A model generated the notes under the pieces. The model was given only the letters and a program-made list of their open reading frames with translations, was not told where the DNA came from and made no database searches. Positions 1 through 11,635 of a DNA stretch of 64,000 bases are shown here, in pieces. A program made the translations under genes and the position numbers. This stretch comes from Simmondsia chinensis (Eukaryota > Streptophyta > Magnoliopsida > Caryophyllales > Simmondsiaceae). Positions within the stretch are counted from its first letter, which is position 1; each line of letters starts with the position of its first letter. The stretch spans positions 13,381,355 to 13,445,354 of the forward strand of contig JAGTTD010000005.1 in the NCBI GenBank assembly GCA_018398585.1, written 5' to 3'.

Positions 1-1880
1 AAACCCTATAATAATTTGTGTATGATAAGTCATTTACCACTAATTACTTGAAACATACATGAAAAGGTGCATATTAAGCCATTTTAATGCATCATACCCA
101 TTGCCTGATTCGATTTCAGCCCACTGTAATAGTAATTACATGAAAAAATCAGTAAAAGTTGATTTTATGCCATTTAAACCTATCATACATTGTGTATAAC
201 AAGTCATTTACCACTAATTGATTGGAATACACCTGAATAAGTTCATTTTACACCATTAAAACACATCATACCCAGTGTAAGATTCGATTTCAGACCACTG
301 TAATAGTAATTACTTGAAAAAAACAGCAAAAGTTGATTTTATTCCATTATAACCTATCATACATTGTGTATGACAAGTCATTTACCCCTAATTGCTTTAA
401 ATATACCTGAAAAAGTTTATTATAACCATTTTAAGGGATCATACACAGTGTAGAACCTGATTTCAGACCACTGTACGACTAAATACATAAAAAAATTACA
501 AAAGTTTATTTTAAGCTATTAAAACATATAATAATTTACGTATGATAAGTCATTTACCACTAATTACTTGAAATATATATGAAAAGGTTCATATTAAACC
601 ATTTTAACGCATCATACCCATTGCATGATTCGATTTCAGCCCACTGTAACAGTAATTACATGAAAAAACCAGTAAAAGTTGATTTTATGCCATTTAAACC
701 TATCATAAATTGTGTATGACAAGTCATTTACCACTAATTGCTTGGAATACACCCGAATAAGTTCATTTTACACATTAAAACGTATCATACCCAGTGTATG
801 ATTCGATTTCAGGCCACTGCAACAGTAATTACATAAAAAAACTGCAAAAGTTGATTTCATACCATTAAAACCTATAATAATTTGTGTATGATAAGTCATT
901 TACCACTAATTACTTAAAACATACCTGAAAAGGTCCATTTAAAACCATTTTAACACATCATACCCATTGTATGATTCAATTTCAGCCCACTGTAACAGTA
1001 ATTACTTGAAAAAAGGAGCAAAAGTTGATTTTATACCATTAAAACCTATCATACATTGTGTATGACAAGTCATTTACCACTAATTGCTTGGAATACACCT
1101 GAATAAGTTTATTTTACACCATTAAAAAGCATCATACCCAGTGTATGATTCGATTTCAGACCGCTATACCCCTAATTACTTGAAAAAAACAGCAAAAGTT
1201 GATTTTTTGCCATTATAACCTATCATACATTGTGTATGATAAGGCATTTACCACTAATTTTTTGAAATACACCTGAATAAGTTCCTTTTACACCATTAAA
1301 ATGCATCATACCCAGTATATGATTCAATTTCAGACCACTGCAACAAAATTACATAAAAAAAACTGTAAAAGTTGATTTTATGCCATTAAAACCTATAATA
1401 ATTTGTGTATGATAAGTCATTTACCACTAATTACTTGAAACGTACTTGAAAATGTTCATATTAAACCATTTTAATGCATCATACCCATTGTATGATTCGA
1501 TTTCAGCCCACTGCAATAGTAATTACATGAAAAAACTGGTAAAAGTTGATTTTATGCCATTTAAACCTACCATACATTGTGTATGACAAGTCATTTACCA
1601 CTAATTTCTTGAAATACACCTGAATAAGTTCATTTTACACTATTAAAATGCATCATACCCAGTGTATGATTCGATTTCAGACCACTGTACCCCTAATTAC
1701 TTGAAAAAACCAGCAAAAGTTAATTTTATGCCATTATAACCTATCATACATTGTGTATGATAAGTCGTTTGCCACTAATTTCTTGAAATACACCTGAATA
1801 AGTTTACTTTACAGCATTTAATGCATCATACATAGTGTATAATTTTATTTCAGACACCACTAATTACTTGAAACACACCT
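1..1880 (+). repeat. Satellite-like tandem array, right arm of a neighbouring element copy
   Basis: Tandem units of alternating length, about 82-83 and 90-92 bp, forming dimers of about 173 bp. Each unit carries the near-palindrome ATCATACAC-n-GTGTATGAT or a decayed form of it (CATACCCAGTGTATGA, CATACATTGTGTATGA). The array is colinear and in the same register with about 15,715-17,750: its first 200 bases match that stretch almost base for base. I therefore read it as the right arm of a second copy of the element at 2,190-18,075. It contains no coding sequence. The array starts before the window. Confidence 0.85.
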
Positions 1881-2185
1881 AAACAAAGTCTGAGACGGAA
1901 GAAGAAGAAAGAGCAAATTTGGAAATAATATTTTTTTTTGACAAAAAAATTCGAAAGGAAAAAAAAATGAAGAAAAGGAAGAGTGAAAAAAGTCAAAAAA
2001 GTGTCATTTTGCTTGCCTTGCATTAAATGAGGAGAGAGAAAGGGAGAGAGAGAGAGGACGGGGGGGGGGGGGGGGGGGGGGGGGGGGTGAGGTGGGGGGG
2101 CATTTTTTTTCAAAAAATTCTATTTATGGTTAATGGGGTCTAAAAAAGAATAAGGTTGGGGTGGGGGGTCCAAACCGTACGATTT
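1881..2185 (+). other. Outer end module of the neighbouring element copy (terminal part)
   Basis: Non-tandem segment that follows the array. It contains an AAGAAGAAGAAAG tract, a run of AAAAAGT, a TTAAATGAGGAGAGAG motif, a run of 28 G (2,060-2,087) and finally GGGGTCCAAACCGTACG followed by ATTTCCC. The same order of motifs occurs at 17,751-18,075, in the same orientation, so this is the terminal module of the arm at 1-1,880. The small open frames across it are produced by the G/C run and are not genes. Confidence 0.7.
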
Positions 2186-2189
2186 CCCA

Positions 2190-4890
2190 ATTTTTTTGTC
2201 AAAAAAAATATATTGTTTCCAAATTTGCCCTTTCTTCTTCTTCCCTCCCAGACCTTGTTTAGGTGTGTTTCAAGTAATTATTGGTGTCTGAAATTAAATC
2301 ATACACTGTGTATGATGCATTATAATGCTGTAAAGTTAACTTATTTAGGTGTATTTCAAGAAATTAGTGGTAAATGACTTATCATACACAATGTATGATA
2401 GGTTATAATGGCATAAAATCAACTTTTGCCGATTTTTTCAAGTAATTAGGGGTACAGTGGTCTGAAATCGAATCATACACTGGGTCTGATGCGTTTTAAT
2501 GGTGCAAAATGAACTTATTCAGGTGTATTTCAAGAAATTAGTGGTAAGTGACTTGTCATGCACAATGTATGATTGGTTTAAATAGCATAAAATCAACTTT
2601 TACAAGTTTTTTCATGTAATTACTGTTACAGTGGGCTGAAATCGAATTATACAATGGGTATGATGCATTAAAATGGTTTAATATGAACATTTTCAGGTAT
2701 GTTTTAAGTAATTAGTAGTAAATGACTTATCATACACAAATTATTATAGGTTTTAATGGCATGAAATCAACTTTTGCAGTTTTTTTTATGTAATTACTGT
2801 TGCAGTGGTCTGAAATCGAATCATACACTGGGTATGATGCGTTTTAATGGTGTAAAATGAACTTATTCAGGTGTATTTTAAGCAATTAATGGTAAATGAC
2901 TTATCATACACAATGTATGATAGGTTATAATAGCAAAAAATCAACTTTTGCTTTTTTTTCAAGTAATTAGGGGTATAGTGGTTTGAAATCGAATCATACA
3001 CTGGGTATGATGCGTTTTAATGGTGTTATTTGAACTTATTCAGGTGTAGTTCAAGCAATTAGTGGTAAATGACTTATCATACACAATGTATGATAGGTTA
3101 TAATGGCATAAAATCAACTTTTGCTGTTTTTTTCATGTAATTAGGGGTACAGTGGTCTGAAATCGAATCATACACTGGGCATGATGCGTTTTAATGGTGT
3201 AAAATGAACTTATTCAGGTGTATTCCAAGCAATTAGTGGTAAATGACTTGTCATACACAATGTATGATAGGGTTTAATAGTATAAAATTAACTTTTGCTC
3301 GTTTTTTCAAGTAATTACTGTTACAGTGGACTGAAATCGAATCATACAACGGGCATGACGCGTTAAAATGGTTTAAAATGAACCTTTTCAGTCCTCAATT
3401 TGACCTGGTCCGTCAGCACGACGGGCTATTAGCTCAGTGGTAGAGCGCGGAAGGAATATGTTTCAAGTAATTAGTAGTAAATGACTTATCATACACAAAT
3501 TATTATAGGTTTTAATGGCATGAAATCAACTTTTGAAGTTTTTTTTTATGTAATTACTGTTGCAGTGGTCTGAAATTGAATCATACACTGGGTATGATGC
3601 GTTTTAATGGTGTAAAATGAACTTATTCAGGTGTATTCCAAGCAATTAGTAGTAAATGACTTGTCATACACAATGTATGATAGGTTTAAATGGCATAAAA
3701 TCAACTTTTACTGGTTTTTTAAAGTAATTACTGTTACAGTGGGCTGAAATCGAATCATACAATGGGTATGATGCCTTAAATTGGTTTAATATGAACCTTT
3801 TCATGTATGTTTCAAGTAATTAGTGGTAAATGACTTATCGTACACAAATTATTATAGGTTTTAATGGCTTAAAATTAACTTTTGCAGTTTTTTTTTATGT
3901 ATTTAGTCACACAGTGGACTGAAATTAGGTCCTCCACTGTGTATGATCTCTTAAAATGTTTACAATGAACTTTTTCAGGTATATATCAAGCAATTAGGGG
4001 TAAATGACTTATCATACACAATGTATGACAGGTTATAATGGAATAAAATCAACTTTTGCCTTTTTTTCAAGTAATTACTGTTACCGTGGTCTGAAATCGA
4101 ATCACACACTGGGTACGATGCGTTTTAATGGTGTAAAATGAACTTATTCAGGTGTATTCTAATCAATTAGTGGTAAATGACTTGTCATACACAATGTATG
4201 ATAGGTTTAAATGGCATAAAATCAACTTTTACTGGTTTTTTCATGTAATTACTGTTACAGTGGGCTGAAATCGAATCATACAACGGGTATGATGTGTTAA
4301 AATGGTTTAATATGCACCTTTTCATGTATGTTTCAAGTAATTAGTGGTAAATGACTTATCATACACAAATTATTATAGGTTTTAATGGCTTAAAATCAAC
4401 TTTTGCCTTTTTTATGTATTTAATCGTGCAGTGGTCTGAAATCAGGTCCTACACTGTGTATGATCCCTTAAAATGGTGTATAATAAACTTTTTCAGGTAT
4501 ATTTCAAGCAATTAGTGGTAAATGACTTATCATACACAATGTATGATAGTTTATAATGGAATAAAATCAACTTTTGCTGTTTTTTTCAAGTAATTACTGT
4601 TATAGTGGTCTGAAATCGAATCATACACTGGGTATGATGCGTTATAATGGTTTAAAGTGAACTTATGCATGTATGTTTCAAGTAATTAGTGGTAAATGAC
4701 TTATCATACACAAATTATTATAGGTTTTAGTGGTACAAAATCAACTTTTACTGTTTTTTTTTAATTAATTACTGTTGCAGTGGTCTGAAATCAGCTTATA
4801 TACGTGTATTTCAAGTTTTATTGGTGTATGATGCACTTCATACACGGTGTATGATGGGTTATATTTGTGTAAAATCAGCATATATTCGTG
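2190..4890 (-). repeat. Satellite-like array, left arm (inverted orientation)
   Basis: The same 83-92 bp unit as at 1-1,880 but reverse-complemented. It begins with about 60 bp of a truncated outer end module (TTTGTCAAAAAAAATATA, CCAAATTTGCCC). There are about 31 units by length. The array is interrupted at 3,391-3,456 by a plastid-derived insert. It mirrors the right arm at 14,721-17,750 and together they form a terminal inverted repeat of almost 3 kb. Confidence 0.85.
3391..3456 (+). other. Plastid-DNA insert carrying the 5' part of trnI-GAU
   Basis: These 66 bases do not belong to the repeat unit. The unit is continuous if they are removed (AACCTTTTCA | TATGTTTCAAG). Positions 3,423-3,449 read GGGCTATTAGCTCAGTGG followed by TAGAGCGCG, which is the start of plastid tRNA-Ile(GAU), including the A-box region of the D arm. 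The preceding GACCTGGTCCGTCAGCACGA matches my memory of the plastid spacer upstream of trnI. Homology ends at GAGCGCG, and GAAGGAA follows as filler or diverged sequence. The fragment lacks the anticodon arm and 3' half, so it is not a functional tRNA gene. Confidence 0.7.
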
Positions 4891-5112
4891 TATTTTTGGG
4901 ATGTGTATTTAGAAAAAAAATATACAAATTTTAATAAAATAATCCGTACGATTTCCCTTCAAAAAGGCCCTCCCATTCAACCCCCCAACTCGTCCCCTTT
5001 CTCTCTCCTCATTTAATGCGCAGCCGATTACTGTACTTTAGCCCCTCCCCACTCCATTTTCTGTCTCTTCATTTAATGCAAAAGTACATATTTTTACTTT
5101 ATACCATGTAAC
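4891..5112 (+). promoter_or_regulatory. Left inner end module, probable promoter of the left gene
   Basis: Non-tandem sequence between the left arm and the left gene. It is inverted and about 90% identical to 14,570-14,720 over its first 130 bp, with shared AATAATCCGTACGATTT, AAAAAGGCCCTCCCATTC and CCTCATTTAATG. A TTTATACCA element near 5,098 lies upstream of a pyrimidine-rich leader. By analogy with MuDR, where the TIRs hold the promoters of both genes, I infer this is the promoter of the + strand gene. That role is not shown directly. Confidence 0.45.
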
Positions 5113-7487
5113 TTGCTTCTCACTCTATCCCTCCCTTCTTCTCATTTCCCCCCCATTTACTCACCTCTTATTCGTCGTATTTGTTACTTTTCTCTTAATC
5201 TGAATTTACCAAGTCCATTTTTCTCTCATTTTTCTCTCAATCTGCTACATTGGGCCCTCGGAAGAAGAAGAAGAAGAAGAAGCCGTTTTAAGATCGTGTT
5301 TGAAGCTTCGTGGCATTGCTGTAGGTTCAACGTTGAGTCGTTACACACATTTCACGGTTTTCAGATCAGATATTGAAGGTAAATGGCCATTTGCTGACAT
5401 TGTCGTTAATGTATCCTTGTCCTATGAGGTCGGTGTGTTACAAGTCGTTTATGGTTTATGATTGGTTTAAATGATGCATTATAACTTTCTTTTGGTGTGT
5501 TTGAACTCATTAGTGGTGTATGATTAGTCATACATCGTGTATGATAGGTTTTAATGGTGTGAAATCAACTTGTTTAGGTGTGCTTCATGTAAATAGTGCT
5601 GTATGATCTATCATACACTGTGTATGATAGGTTTGAATGGTGTGAAATTAACTTGTGTTTGTGTATGTTAAGTATTTAATGGTGTATAATCAGTCATACA
5701 CTGTGCAGGATTGGGTTTAATGGTGTACAACCAACTTGTGTTTGTGTGTGTTAAGTAATTAGTGGTGTATAGTCAATCATACGCTGTGTATGATTGGTTT
5801 TAATGGTGTATAACCAACTTGTGTATGTGTATGTTAAGTAATTAATGGTGTATAATCAATCATACACTATTTAGGGTTGGGTTTAATGGTGTATAACCAA
5901 CTTGTGCAGACGTTTTTTAAGTAAATAGTGGTTTATGAGCAACCATACACTGTGTATGATTGGGTTTAATGGCGTATAATCAACCTGTGTATGTGTATGT
6001 TAAGTAATTAATGGTGTATAATCAGTCATACACTGTGTAGGATTAGGTTTAATGGTATATAACCAACTTGTGCAGACATTTTTTAAGTAAATAGTGGTTT
6101 ATGAGCAACCATACACTATGTATGATTGGGTTTAATGGCGTATAACCAACCTGTGTATGTGTATGTTAAGTAATTAATGGTTTATAATCAGTCATACGCT
6201 GTGTAGGATTGGGTTTAATGGTGTATAACCCATTTGTGCAGACGTTTTTTAAGTAGTTAGTGGTTTGTGAGCAACCATACACTGTGTATGGTTGGGTTTA
6301 ATGGTGTGTAACCAACTTGTGTATGTGTATGTTAAGTAATTGCTGGTGTATAATCAGTCATACACTGTGTAGGATTGGTTTTATGGTGTATAGCCAAGTT
6401 CTGTTTGTGCATGTTAAGTAATTAATGGTGAATAATCCATCATACACTGTGTATGATTGGTTTTAACTGTGTATATAATGGGGCATATTAAACCATACAC
6501 TGTGTATGAGAGCTTCAAAGGGTGTATGATGAACTTATTTTGGTGTCTTTCACGTATAGAATGGTGTATGGTTTACCATACACCGTGTATGATAGCTTTG
6601 ATTGGTCTAGGATGAACATGTTTTGGTGTCTTTCGTGTATAGAATGTGGCATCCTTAACCATAGACCATGTATGATTGCTTTAAAAGGTGTTTGATGAAC
6701 TTGTTTATGACTGTAACGCAAGTCATACACCATGTATTCTTTCTTAAAGTGGTGTTATTTGTGTATTATGGTTTTAAACCAATTATACACCGTTTTAGTG
6801 GTTTCAGTGCTGTACTTTCATTCCACCCTAGTGTGTTTCATGTCAATTTTTCTTTGATATCATGTTTTTTTCTTGTCCACAGTAATGGGTGATGCTGCTA
6901 CTGCATGCGTTCTGTACGGTGGCCACTTTGGGGAGAGGGCAAAGTACGCTGGTGAAAAATTGGCTTATATTTTTGTGGATGAGAAAACTGACTTCGCTGG
7001 TTTGCAAAGGACCGTGGCGAAGGTGATTGGTGCTCAGTTGGATGCGGGTTCAAAGAAGCATTTTCAATCTTTCACCGCCATTCCGGCCGTGCCCTTGTAC
7101 GATGTCGTTGACGATAGGTCCATTATGTTTAGGAAGGCACTAGCCAAAGAAGATAGGGCGAAGCATCCTTTGATCGTAACTCTAGAGTCATCCGGTGACA
7201 GGAATCCTAGCTTCGATTGGCAACGAACTCCCTTTCAAACAATTCCCGATGGTGACGAGAATAGTGGCCGTTCGCACCCTGAGGTTCCTGAGACTTCTAG
7301 TGGATGTATGGATGCGGGGATGGAAGAAGCAGCCCGTGTAGATGCATCTGATGTAGATTTGAACATGCCTACTGTGACAGTTGAGGCAACAGCAATAGGT
7401 GGAGATTGGGAAAATTTCAATCAAAGTGCATGGGATAATTTGGACAATATCACACCATTAATACTCATCATACACTATGTATTGTAA
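5113..7487 (+). pseudogene. Left gene of the MULE, possible N-terminal transposase region, truncated
   Basis: Probable structure: a CT-rich 5'-UTR exon ending at 5,378 (TTGAAG|GTAAAT); an intron from 5,379 to 6,882 filled with the repeat unit; an acceptor TTGTCCACAG; then ATG at 6,885. The open frame runs about 186 codons in unique, GC-richer sequence before it enters the array at about 7,447 and stops at 7,485-7,487. The unique part starts MGDAATACVLYGGHFGERAK and later has FVDEKTDFAGLQRTVAKVIG. This resembles the PB1-like N-terminal region seen in plant MULE transposases, followed by an acidic linker. No DDE catalytic core or SWIM zinc finger follows, because the 7,447-8,515 array lies where it should be. 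The identification is tentative: position and orientation in the element support it more than any single motif. Confidence 0.45.
5400..6800 (-). repeat. 83-bp unit array inside the left gene's leader intron
   Basis: About 17 units with a period of about 83 bp, in the same inverted orientation as the left arm but more diverged. A typical unit reads CATACACTGTGTAGGATTGG, then TTTAATGGTGTATAACC, AACTTGTGTATGTGTATG and TTAAGTAATTA. The block lies entirely between the splice donor at 5,379 and the acceptor ending at 6,882, so it would be removed from a transcript. Confidence 0.8.
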
Positions 7488-8515
7488 GTAATACGCTGCT
7501 AAGTAGTTGAAACACAATTGTACAAGTTGATTTCACACCATTAATACTCATCATACACTATGTATGGTAAGTAATACACTACTAAGTAGTTGAAACACAC
7601 TTGTACAAGTTGATTTCACACCATTAATACTCATCATACACTATGTATGGTAAGTAATACACAACTAAGTAGTTGAAACACACTTATATAAGTTGATTTC
7701 GCACCATTAATACTTGTCATACACTAAGTATGGTAAGTCATACACCACTAAGTAGTTGAAACCCACTTGTACAAGTTGATTTCACACCATTAATACTCAT
7801 CATACACTATGTATGGTAAGTAATACACTGCTAAGTAGTTCAAATACACTTGTACAAGTTGATTTCACACCATTAATACTCATCATACACTATGTATGGT
7901 AAGTAATACACCACTAAATAGTTGAAACATACTTGTACAAGTTGATTTCACACCATTAATACTCATCATACACTATGTATGGTAAGTAATACACCACTAA
8001 GTAGTTGAAACACACTTGTACAAGTTGCTTTCACACCATTAATACTTGTCATACACTAAGTATGGTAAGTCATACACCACTAAGTAGTTGAAACACACTT
8101 GTACGAGTTGATTTCACACCATTAAGACTCATCATACACTATGTATGGTAAGTAATACACCACTAAGTAGTTGAAACACACTTGTACAAGTTGATTTCAC
8201 ACCATTAATACTTGTCATACACTAAGAATGGTAAGTCATACGCCACTAAGTAGTTGAAACACACTTGTACAAGTTGATTTCACACCATTAAGACTCATCA
8301 TACACTATGTATGGTAAGTAATACATTACTAAGTAGTTGAAACACACTTGTACAAGTTGATTTCACACCATTAATACTTATCATACACTATGTATGGTAA
8401 GTAATACACCACTAAGTAATTGAAACACACTTGTACAAGTTGATTTCACACCATTAATACTTATCATACACTATGTATGGTAAGTAATACACCACTAAGT
8501 AATTGAAACAAACTG
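7447..8515 (+). repeat. Homogeneous 83-bp tandem array, forward orientation
   Basis: About 13 copies with an exact 83-bp period. The ATTAATACTCATCATACAC block occurs at 7,457, 7,540 and 7,623, and so on. Consensus parts are CAAGTTGATTTCACACC, ATTAATACTCATCATACAC, TATGTATGGTAAGTAATACA and CCACTAAGTAGTTGAAACAC. Units differ by only a few bases, so this is the youngest-looking array in the element. It is in forward orientation although units on both sides (5,400-6,800 and 8,895-9,420) are inverted, and it starts exactly where the left gene loses its unique sequence. Confidence 0.9.
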
Positions 8516-9677
8516 TAAATTTATTTATTACACTATAATTGCCACAACTATCAATGAAATTGTGTACCAAGCAATATAAATGCCCTTGTTGATTTATATG
8601 GATGAGGCTGACCGGCTGAGGTGGTTGGTGGTTGAACATTGAATGTTCAGGGGTCATAATGGACTATCAAGCAAGACATTTAATAACCTCAACTACCACC
8701 TACTTTATCATACCCCTCTCCCACGGTTCTCCCCCTATAAAGGGATGAGATGGACAGGAAGCCAAGCATATACGGTTCCTCAATATATCGACCCATTTAA
8801 ATTCCTAATGTAAGTAGCTCTAGCAGCGGTGGTGGTGGGCCAGTGACAGCTTAGACACAAAGAGAAGTGGCACTTCTACGGATCATGTTTCATCAACGGT
8901 CTACCAAGCAATTAGTGGTGTATGATCAATCACACATGGTGTACGGTGTATGATGAGTTGTAATGGTATGAAGTTCATCCGCATGATAAGGATCTTGAAC
9001 TTTGTATGCATGTAGTGGATGCACTTTACAGACAACATATGCAGAGGGACAACTGTATGTAGTTCCAGCAGTTATATATGTCCAGTTTGTCATACAAATT
9101 GTATGCAGGGTTTTAATGTGTGTCAAGTTCTACATATCATACACAGTGTATGACGAGTTTTATGTATGGTAAAATCACGGGCTGTGCATGTATTTTTAAG
9201 TTTGTTGGAAATTATTAGTGTCACACCATTAATATGCTGTGTATGATGAGTTATATGGGTGAAAAATCAAGTTCTACAATTGTGTTTTAGGTACTTAGTG
9301 GTGTATAACTAATCATAAACGGTGTAGGATGAGTGTTAATGGTTAATAACAACCTTTGCACGTGTGAAGTTCATGTTTTGCTGGTATGATGCTGTGAAAT
9401 CAACCTATATTGGTGGTCTGTAAACATTGTATCACACTCAAAGTAAACATCAAATCCCAAGAAAATCACACAATTACAACGAACTTCAAAAATTGACAAT
9501 TTTCATTACACCATTTGAAAATACATCAATAGGAACATACAACAACATCGAAATATACAATATTACATACAACTTTCAATATAATGAATACAATGTAAAT
9601 CCTTTGGTACAAGTATGCATTTTTATTACATACAATTTTCAGTATAATGAAAACAATGTATAATGAATAACGTAATT
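8516..9677. other. Spacer between the two convergent genes, no gene seen
   Basis: 8,516-8,890 is unique sequence with no convincing protein homology in any frame. It includes CCCCCTATAAAGGGATGAG at about 8,731. 8,895-9,420 holds three or four decayed repeat units in inverted orientation (CATATCATACACAGTGTATG at 9,131). 9,421-9,677 is AT-rich with a short direct duplication (ATTACATACAACTTTCAATA at 9,563 and a near copy at 9,626). It probably represents the 3' flank of the minus-strand protease gene. Confidence 0.5.
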
Positions 9678-10470
9678 TTATTGACATGTATGCATTTGAA
9701 GCCGTTTATTCCTTCCGTGTCTGTACAAGTGTACAAAAGTATACAGCCTCAATTTCCTCATCTGCACTTGTGTGCATTGGGAGATGGTCAGCAAAAATTC
9801 TATGAACTTTACAACAAAAATTCTACAGTCTGACCTGCAGTTAATATTAATACAGATTCCACAGTTAGAAATTATACATCATTGCAAGTAATGACTATTT
9901 TGCATCCACTTCATAACCAAAAGTCCAAATGAACGGAATAGTAAAATTGCATGGGAAGTAGATGTCATACCCCCTTTGCTGTGGACATTCATTCCAGTTG
10001 TAAGTTACTGAGAAAGGCTTGCCCTTGAGCTGTATGAGGTCCTTTCGGACATCCCAAAAATTAACCAACGCTAGAGCATGTGGAAGCAATTTTGCAATTG
10101 GTTCCACATGTTCTAATCTTGCTGCCCTGGATTTGGGGGAGTACAAGGAATCAAATACCTGTATCCGCCAATCATTAAGATGGATGGCAGCAAGGAACCA
10201 ATGTTGATTAGGTTGATTAATGGGCATGTATATCTGATCCACGTTGTGGCAGCTGACCCCATACGTGGCATCCCTGGCAAGGAACTTAACGATCAACGAA
10301 TCAAAATCAGTAAAAGCTGACTCAAGTGGGATTCCACTGTTTTGAGTCTGTTTTAGGAGGGGTCCAAATTGAGGAGCAACCTTTGTGTCCGCGGATGTTG
10401 CCCTCTGGTCGAATTGCTCTGGCCACTGATGTTTCTTCTCCAAAATGTAGTGCATAATTACATCCATTTC
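9678..10470 (-). CDS. Ulp1-like C48 protease catalytic exons
   Basis: Two exons encode the protease core. Exon 10,470-9,971 starts in phase 0 after ATCGCAG and carries VDQIYMPINQPNQHWFLAAI (catalytic His in QHW), WRIQVFDSLYS (catalytic Asp) and NECPQQRG (oxyanion Gln). It ends in phase 2 at GG|GTATGAC. The last exon, 9,834-9,678, begins after CTGCAG. It completes a Gly codon and continues SDCRIFVVKFIEFLL, which supplies the catalytic Cys, then ends at TAA 9,680-9,678. Reading through the donor instead gives a false tail (YDIYFPCNF) without the Cys. In the usual DCG motif the Gly is Arg here. The joined frame has His, Asp, Gln and Cys in canonical order, so the active site appears preserved although the upstream domain is broken. 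Confidence 0.75.
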
Positions 10471-10899
10471 CTGCGATTCAAAACTAATTAGTTGAGACAA
10501 GTTGATTTTACACACATAAACAAATTCATTTTACACAGTTCAACCCTATGACTAATCATACACCACTCTTTATTCAAAACACACTAACACAGGTTAATTT
10601 TACACCTTTAGCATCAACCATACATGGTATATGACTAGTAATACAACACTTACTTACTTAATACACAATAACATAAGTCGATTTAACACAGGTTGATTTT
10701 ACTTATTAGTTGACACATGGAAAAACTATCATGATGGGAAACATACCTCATCAGTAAGCCAGGCGTCCTCGTTTCTCAACCGATACCAAAATTGACCCGT
10801 CGTCACAATTAAAACAGAGAAATCCATTCGTTGATCATTAGGTAACAGAAAGGGGGTCTTCAAATCTCTGTAGCATGATATATAAGCATACCATAAGAA

Positions 10900-11635
10900 A
10901 GATGATTTCAGACCACTGTAATAGTAATTACTTGAAAAAACCAGCAAAATCTGATTTTATGCCATTAAAACCTGTCATACATTGTGTATGACAAGTCATT
11001 TACCACTAATTGCTTAAAATACACCTGAATAAGTTCATTTTACACCATTATAATAAATCATATACAATGTATGATTCGATTTCAGAACACTAACAGTAAT
11101 TACTTGAAAAAACCAGCAAAAGTTGATTTTATGATATTAAAACCTATCATACATTGTGTATGACAAGTAATTTACCACTAATTGCTTGAAATACACCTGA
11201 ATAAGTTCATTTTACACCATTATAATGAATCATATACAGTATATGATTCGATTTCAGAACACTAACAGTAATTACTTGAAAAAACCAACAAAAGTTGATT
11301 TTATGCCATTAAAACATATCATACATTGTGTATGCCAAGTCATTTACCACTAATTGCTTAAAATACACCTGAATCGAATCATTTTACACCATTAAAACGC
11401 ATCATACCTAGTGTATGATTCGATTTCAGACCACTGTACCCCTAATTACTTGAATAAAACAGCAAAAGTTGATTTTATGCCATTATAACCTTTCATACAT
11501 GGTGTATGACAAATCATTTACCACTAATTAATTAAAATACACCTGAATAAGTTCACTTGATACCATTATAGTGCATCATACACAATGTATGATTTTATTT
11601 CAGACACCACTAATTACTTGAAACACACCTAAGAA
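10900..11635 (+). repeat. Repeat-unit array inside an intron of the Ulp1 gene
   Basis: Eight to nine units of the 83-92 bp family in forward orientation, with GATTTCAGACCACTGTAATA and CATACATTGTGTATGACAAG blocks. They lie wholly between donor AA|GTGAGT (exon end 11,699) and acceptor CTACAG (exon start 10,867). The exons join in frame (VAK|DLKTPFLL), so the array is an intron passenger. They resemble the outer arms more than the older 13,700-14,060 units. Confidence 0.8.

Noticed and set aside
1850..2377. Small proteins across the G run and end module
   Set aside because: Proline runs come from the homopolymer, and the frames are not conserved in the matching module at 17,751-18,075.
3423..3450. 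tRNA gene
   Set aside because: Only the acceptor start and D arm of plastid trnI are present; there is no anticodon arm, T arm or 3' end.
5113..5376. Small protein of 87 residues before the left MULE gene
   Set aside because: Low-complexity CT-rich leader ending at a splice donor; better explained as a 5'-UTR exon.
7447..8515. Regular direct repeats suggesting a CRISPR array
   Set aside because: Units are contiguous with no variable spacers, lie in a plant genome, and carry no cas genes. This is a minisatellite.
8516..8890. Remainder of the MULE transposase after the array
   Set aside because: No frame gives a DDE or SWIM motif or a sustained open reading.
9895..9970. Natural C-terminus of the protease at 9,895
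   Set aside because: This tail lacks the catalytic Cys; a phase-matched intron leads to an exon that supplies it.
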